Made by a program: the position numbers and the translations under genes. From positions 16,154 through 80,153 of the forward strand of contig NZ_PJRP01000025.1 in the NCBI RefSeq assembly GCF_002858765.1: a stretch of 64,000 bases of DNA, given 5' to 3'. The DNA comes from Cupriavidus pauculus. Its GTDB lineage: Bacteria; Pseudomonadota; Gammaproteobacteria; Burkholderiales; Burkholderiaceae. Below are positions 60,261 to 64,000 of this stretch, piece by piece (within the stretch, counting starts at the first letter, position 1; each line of letters begins with the position of its first letter). The notes beneath the pieces were generated by a model. It had not been told where the DNA came from, ran no database searches, and saw nothing but the letters and a program-made list of their open reading frames with translations.

Positions 60261-61241
60261 ATGGAACGCTCGCCCCCGCCGAACGCACCGCCTACCGCCG
60301 CGCCACTGCCATCCGTGGACGCCTTTCGCAGCCGTATCCGGCTGCGGCACCTGCATTGCTTCGTGGCCGTGGCCCAGGCGCAGCACCTGGGCCGGGCCGG
60401 GGAACAGCTCGGGCTGACACAGCCGGCGGTGTCGAAGACGCTGACCGAACTCGAGGAACTGGTGGGCGCGCGGCTGCTGGTGCGCCAGCGGGCGGGCACC
60501 AACCTGACGGCGGCGGGCATGCGCTTCCTGCGCCATGCGCTGCGCATCCTGGAGGACGTCGACGCCGCAGCCGACAGCCTGTCGGCCACTGACGCCACGC
60601 GTCACGAACGCATCCGCGTGGGCGCCCTGCCCAGCATCGTGCCGGCATTGCTGCTGGATGCCGTGACCGCGTTCCGGGCCACCCATCCCGAGGTGGCGCT
60701 GGCCGTGCAAAGCGGCATGAACCGCACGCTGATCGACCTGCTCAAGGCCGACGTGCTCGACGTGGTGATCGGCCGCATGGATGACCCGGCGGCCATGGAG
60801 GGCCTGTGGTTCGAGTCGCTGGCGGCCGAGCCGCTGGTGCTGGCCGTGCGCGCGGGCCATCCGCTGGCGGACCAGCCCCGGCCGACCATGCGCGACGTGG
60901 TGGCGTGGCCGATGGTGGTGCCGGCCGTCGGGTCCATCCCGCGCCACAGCACCGAAAGCCTGCTGGCGCGCCACGGCTTTGCGCTGCCCGAAGGCTGCCT
61001 GGAAACGGCCGACGCCTACCTGGGCCGCCTGCTCACGCAGCAGGGCGACAGCGTGTGGGCCGCACCGTTGTCGGCCACGCGCCGCGCGGTGGCGGCGGGC
61101 GAGATGGTACTGCTGCCGGTGGATACGCAGGGCACCGAGGAACCGATCGGCCTGCTACGCCGTAGCGACCGCACGCTGGGTCCGGTGGCCGAGGCGTTCG
61201 CGGAAACCATCCGACGCACCGCAGCGGCCCAGCCGGGCTGA
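60261..61241 (+). CDS. pcaQ: LysR-family regulator of the pca operon
   Basis: A 326-residue LysR protein with a Pro-rich N-terminal extension of about 25 residues before the RIRLRHLHCFVAVAQAQHL helix-turn-helix start, as in PcaQ proteins. It is divergent from pcaH and should activate pcaHGB-pcaDC, classically with 3-carboxymuconate or the lactone as effector. The ATG at 60261 is the only early start. Confidence 0.92.
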   Translation: MERSPPPNAPPTAAPLPSVDAFRSRIRLRHLHCFVAVAQAQHLGRAGEQLGLTQPAVSKTLTELEELVGARLLVRQRAGTNLTAAGMRFLRHALRILEDVDAAADSLSATDATRHERIRVGALPSIVPALLLDAVTAFRATHPEVALAVQSGMNRTLIDLLKADVLDVVIGRMDDPAAMEGLWFESLAAEPLVLAVRAGHPLADQPRPTMRDVVAWPMVVPAVGSIPRHSTESLLARHGFALPEGCLETADAYLGRLLTQQGDSVWAAPLSATRRAVAAGEMVLLPVDTQGTEEPIGLLRRSDRTLGPVAEAFAETIRRTAAAQPG

Positions 61242-61571
61242 GTCGCCCGCCTCCCCGCCCCTGCCGGCCGTCCCGACCTGATCGCTGCGCGGCACTTTTG
61301 CCGTGCCGTCGATCCGCGTCGCAAAAATTTCGTGACACGGTCCAACCCGCCGCCAGCCCTTTGGTCGGGCGGGCCCGCGCGCTTCCGCCACCGTCGCGCG
61401 CCCGGCCGCTTGCGGGTTAACGCCGATATTTCGCAGCGAAAAACGCTGCGTATGATCCGTTCCTATCGAGAACGTGAGTTCGCCTTTAGAACAAACAAGG
61501 CGAATCGCGAACAAAAAGTGCCCGACAGACCGCCTGATCGAGCCCGAAACGATCCGAAGAACGGAGACACC
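61242..61571 (+). other. 330-base region upstream of pcaK
   Basis: No gene. It holds the inverted repeat at 61480-61505 and a second small one, CAGCG-AAAAA-CGCTG near 61435. The stretch 61430-61560 is AT-richer than its surroundings and is the likely pcaK promoter. Confidence 0.5.
61480..61505. promoter_or_regulatory. operator-like inverted repeat upstream of pcaK
   Basis: TTCGCCTT, ten bases, AAGGCGAA: perfect eight-base arms, 66 bases before the pcaK ATG. Suits an IclR- or LysR-type dimer. Confidence 0.5.
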
Positions 61572-62969
61572 ATGTCCCAGACCCCGCGCCCCGCGACCAG
61601 CACGCTCGACGTGCAGTCATTTATCGACAGCCACCGCTTCTCCGCGTATCAGTGGCTCATTCTGATCCTATGTTTCATGATCGTCGCGATTGACGGCTTC
61701 GATACGGCAGCCATGGGATATATCGCCCCGGCCCTGGTGCAGGAGTGGGGCATCGAGAAATCGTCACTTGGGCCGGTCATGAGCGCCGCCCTGTTCGGCC
61801 TCGCGTTTGGCGCGATCTTCGCCGGGCCGATGGCCGACCGCGTGGGCCGCAAGCGCGTGCTGGTGATGTCGGTGTTCTTCTTCGGCGCATGCAGCCTGGC
61901 CACGGCCTTCGCGCCGTCGGTGACATGGCTGACCGTGCTTCGCTTTCTGACCGGCGTCGGGCTTGGCGCCGCGATGCCCAATGCGGTGACGTTGATGTCC
62001 GAATACGCACCGGCGCGCCGCCGCGCGATCCTGGTGAACACCATGTTCTGCGGCTTCCCGCTGGGGTCGGCCGGCGGCGGCTTTTTTGCGGCGGCCATCA
62101 TTCCGGATTTCGGCTGGCATAGCGTGCTGATCTTCGGCGGCATCGTGCCGCTGGTGCTGGCCGTGGTGCTGGTGGCCGCGCTGCCGGAATCGATCCGCTA
62201 CATGGTGGTGCGCCAGTATCCCGCCGACCAGATCCGCAAGGTGCTGGCACGCGTGACCGGCGCCTCGCTGGGCGGCGCCCAGGCGTTCACGGTCAACGAG
62301 ACCGCGCCGGTCGCCAGATCCGCCGTCGGCACGGTGCTGGCGCCGCGCTATCGCGTGGGGTCGGCCATGCTCTGGCTCACGTATTTCATGGGCCTGGTGA
62401 TCTTCTACCTGCTGACCAGCTGGATGCCAACGCTGATGAAGGACGCCGGATTCACGCTGCAACGCGCTTCGCTGCTGACGGCCCTGTTCCCGCTGGGCGG
62501 TGGCATCGGCACCATTGCCGCCGGCTGGTTCATGGACCGCTTCAACCCGAACAAGGTGATCGCCTTTACCTACGCGCTGACCGGCGTGCTGATCTACGCG
62601 GTGGGCCATGGCGCGGGCGGCGACCCCTTCATGCTGGGCCTGCTGATCTTCCTGGCCGGCACGGCCATGAATGGCGCGCAGTCGTCGATGCCGACGCTGG
62701 CGGCGAGCTTCTATCCCACGCAGGGCCGAGCCACCGGCGTGGCCTGGATGCTTGGCATCGGCCGCTTTGGCGGCATTGCCGGCGCGCTGCTGGGCGCCGA
62801 ACTGCTGCGCATGCATCTGGGCTTCGACGCGATCTTCACGCTGCTGACGGTGCCGGCGTTCATCGCCGCCGGGGCACTGGTAGTCAAGCAGTTCTCGGGC
62901 GCCGCCAGCGCAGCAGACCGCGGGCCGGACCGAGCAGAGTCGTCCGGCAAGACCGTGACCGGCCACTGA
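61572..62969 (+). CDS. pcaK: aromatic acid:H+ symporter (AAHS family MFS), PcaK-like
   Basis: A 465-residue inner-membrane permease of about 12 helices. IDGFDTAAMGYIAPAL in the first helix is the aromatic-acid-symporter signature; the DRVGRKRVLV loop between helices 2 and 3 and YMVVRQYPADQIR in the central loop are typical. It should import 4-hydroxybenzoate or protocatechuate. GGAG precedes the ATG at 61572. It lies behind pcaQ with its own promoter region. Confidence 0.93.
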   Translation: MSQTPRPATSTLDVQSFIDSHRFSAYQWLILILCFMIVAIDGFDTAAMGYIAPALVQEWGIEKSSLGPVMSAALFGLAFGAIFAGPMADRVGRKRVLVMSVFFFGACSLATAFAPSVTWLTVLRFLTGVGLGAAMPNAVTLMSEYAPARRRAILVNTMFCGFPLGSAGGGFFAAAIIPDFGWHSVLIFGGIVPLVLAVVLVAALPESIRYMVVRQYPADQIRKVLARVTGASLGGAQAFTVNETAPVARSAVGTVLAPRYRVGSAMLWLTYFMGLVIFYLLTSWMPTLMKDAGFTLQRASLLTALFPLGGGIGTIAAGWFMDRFNPNKVIAFTYALTGVLIYAVGHGAGGDPFMLGLLIFLAGTAMNGAQSSMPTLAASFYPTQGRATGVAWMLGIGRFGGIAGALLGAELLRMHLGFDAIFTLLTVPAFIAAGALVVKQFSGAASAADRGPDRAESSGKTVTGH

Positions 62970-63127
62970 AACCACGCCGCAGCGCGAAAACGGCGAAGCA
63001 GGCTTCCGGAACAGATGTCGAAGCGGGCCGCGATCGGCTTCGCCATGGCGATCCGCCCGGCTATGGCGAAAACGCCATTACGTGCTACCGTTGCGAAGAA
63101 TGGAATGGCACGCTGCGGCGCACACTT

Positions 63128-63739
63128 TTGGAACCCCGATCCGCGTCAGACAACCTCTTTTTCATCGGCTTCATGGGCGCCGGCAAGACGACGATCGGAC
63201 GAACCGTCGCGCGCAAGCTCGGCCGCCCGTTCTTCGATACCGACCACGAGATCGAATCGCGCTGCGGGGTGCGCATTACCACGATCTTCGAGCTGGAAGG
63301 CGAGGAAGGCTTTCGCCGCCGTGAAACGCGCATCCTCGACGAACTGACGCAGCGCAGCGGCATCGTGCTGGCCACCGGCGGCGGCATCGTGCTGCGGCCC
63401 GAGAACCGCGAGATGCTGCGCGCGCGCGGCCACGTGATCTATCTTGACGCCGCGCTGCCCGAGCTGTGGCGTCGCGTGCGGCGCAATCGCAACCGTCCGT
63501 TGCTGCAGGTGGACAACCCGCGCGCCCGGCTCGAAGCACTGTTCTGCGAGCGAGATCCGCTCTACCGCGAGATCGCCCATCTGATCATGCCGGCCCACGC
63601 CGGCACCGTGGCACAAGCCGCCGCCAGCGTGCTGGCCCTGCTTGGCCTGCCGGCCCCCGACATCGCCGAAGATTCCGACAACGACCCCGCCCCGGGTGCC
63701 TCCCAGAATCCGACCCAGGACCCTGCCACCCACGATTGA
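63128..63739 (+). CDS. shikimate kinase
   Basis: A 203-residue kinase that phosphorylates shikimate at O3. The P-loop GFMGAGKTT is at about 14-22, FFDTDHEIE gives the Asp that binds shikimate, FRRRE gives its Arg, and ATGGGIV the glycine-rich site; RNRNRPLL is the lid. The start is uncertain: the TTG at 63128 fits the family but lacks a ribosome site, and no in-frame ATG lies close upstream. The C-terminal 30 residues are an Asp/Pro-rich tail. It may be a second copy, as shikimate kinase normally lies next to aroB. Confidence 0.85.
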   Translation: MEPRSASDNLFFIGFMGAGKTTIGRTVARKLGRPFFDTDHEIESRCGVRITTIFELEGEEGFRRRETRILDELTQRSGIVLATGGGIVLRPENREMLRARGHVIYLDAALPELWRRVRRNRNRPLLQVDNPRARLEALFCERDPLYREIAHLIMPAHAGTVAQAAASVLALLGLPAPDIAEDSDNDPAPGASQNPTQDPATHD

Positions 63740-63888
63740 GCACCCGACCGACAGCCGATTCGGAATGCGCCGACAGCGGCCCGCCGCCGGGCGTGGCAAG
63801 GTGTGGAACAGGTAGCGGCATCGGTTTGAACTTCGCGCCCGGCGCGCGGCTCTGACGGTGACACCACCCTGAATGCAGGAGGTTCCCC

Positions 63889-64000
63889 ATGCGGCTGGAA
63901 GGCAAGACAGCACTGGTCACGGGTGGCGCGGGCGGCATCGGCCGTGCCATCGCATTGCGCCTTGCCCAGGAAGGCGCCGACATCGTTGTTGCGGCGCACA
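63889..64000 (+). CDS. SDR-family oxidoreductase, N-terminal part only
   Basis: Starts MRLEGKTALVTGGAGGIGRA, with the NAD(P)-binding TGGAGGIG, and runs off the end of the window after 37 codons. AGGAGG is seven bases before the ATG. The remainder, and so the catalytic motif, cannot be seen. Confidence 0.85.
   Translation, partial: MRLEGKTALVTGGAGGIGRAIALRLAQEGADIVVAAH

Noticed and set aside
63063..63078. ATGGCG-AAAA-CGCCAT hairpin after pcaK
   Set aside because: Six-pair stem without a T-run; too weak to call a terminator.
1..64000. search for CRISPR arrays, tRNA, rRNA, toxin-antitoxin, phage or defence genes
   Set aside because: No regularly spaced repeats, cloverleaf or rRNA sequence and no typical defence or phage protein was seen; the only mobile element is the IS at 35910.

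Overview
The window is GC-rich, densely coded DNA. Gene content points to a beta-proteobacterium of the order Burkholderiales, most likely Cupriavidus or a close relative: four Bug/TTT-type periplasmic binding proteins without their membrane partners, an OFA-type transporter with its 43-residue partner, a PcaK/PobA/PcaHGB block with a fused PcaD-PcaC, and Ku/LigD end joining. This placement is inference; there is no rRNA or tRNA in the window to test it.

Layout. (1) 0.1-27.4 kb is a large CoA-thioester catabolic island: four acyl-CoA ligases, three acyl-CoA dehydrogenases, three MaoC/hotdog proteins, a true thiolase, a Cys-less thiolase-like protein paired with a DUF35 protein, two class III CoA-transferases, one crotonase, one SDR, three Bug binding proteins, and LuxR(LAL), LysR and AraC-like regulators. 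It is built as divergent operons: 10541->4836 against 10749->15795, and 20304->17795 against 20526->27398. The gene set suggests uptake, CoA activation, beta-oxidation and possibly aldol cleavage of an organic acid; the substrate is not evident. (2) 27.7-33.7 kb holds a LysR regulator and two secreted phosphatases (a metallophosphoesterase lipoprotein and a PhoX-like protein). Each phosphatase is preceded by a Pho-box-like promoter of the same geometry, and a third such promoter drives a short terminated transcript that may be a small RNA. (3) 34.3-37.4 kb holds an OFA-family transporter and its small partner; an intact IS150-group element sits exactly in the loop of the operon's intrinsic terminator. 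(4) 37.5-47.5 kb holds two SDRs, then an end-joining block (LigD, hybrid histidine kinase, 48-residue proline-rich ORF, Ku), a BON-domain protein and a Gln-rich protein. (5) 47.7-53.8 kb holds a Bug protein, a lipoprotein hydrolase, a LysR regulator and a large tannase/feruloyl-esterase-family lipoprotein. The two hydrolases share a conserved promoter/operator next to the LysR gene. (6) 53.9-64 kb is the 4-hydroxybenzoate/protocatechuate branch: pobA with an AraC-type regulator, pcaHGB-pcaDC with divergent pcaQ, pcaK, a shikimate kinase gene and the start of another SDR.

How it fits together: region 5 may release aromatic acids from esters, PcaK imports them, PobA makes protocatechuate, and PcaHG, PcaB and PcaDC take it to 3-oxoadipate; the genes for the last two steps (PcaIJ, PcaF) are not in the window. 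The most novel signals are regulatory: the Pho-type promoter trio with the candidate sRNA, the duplicated LysR-type operator in front of two esterases, the repeated 12-mer in the CoA island, and the IS placed in a terminator loop.
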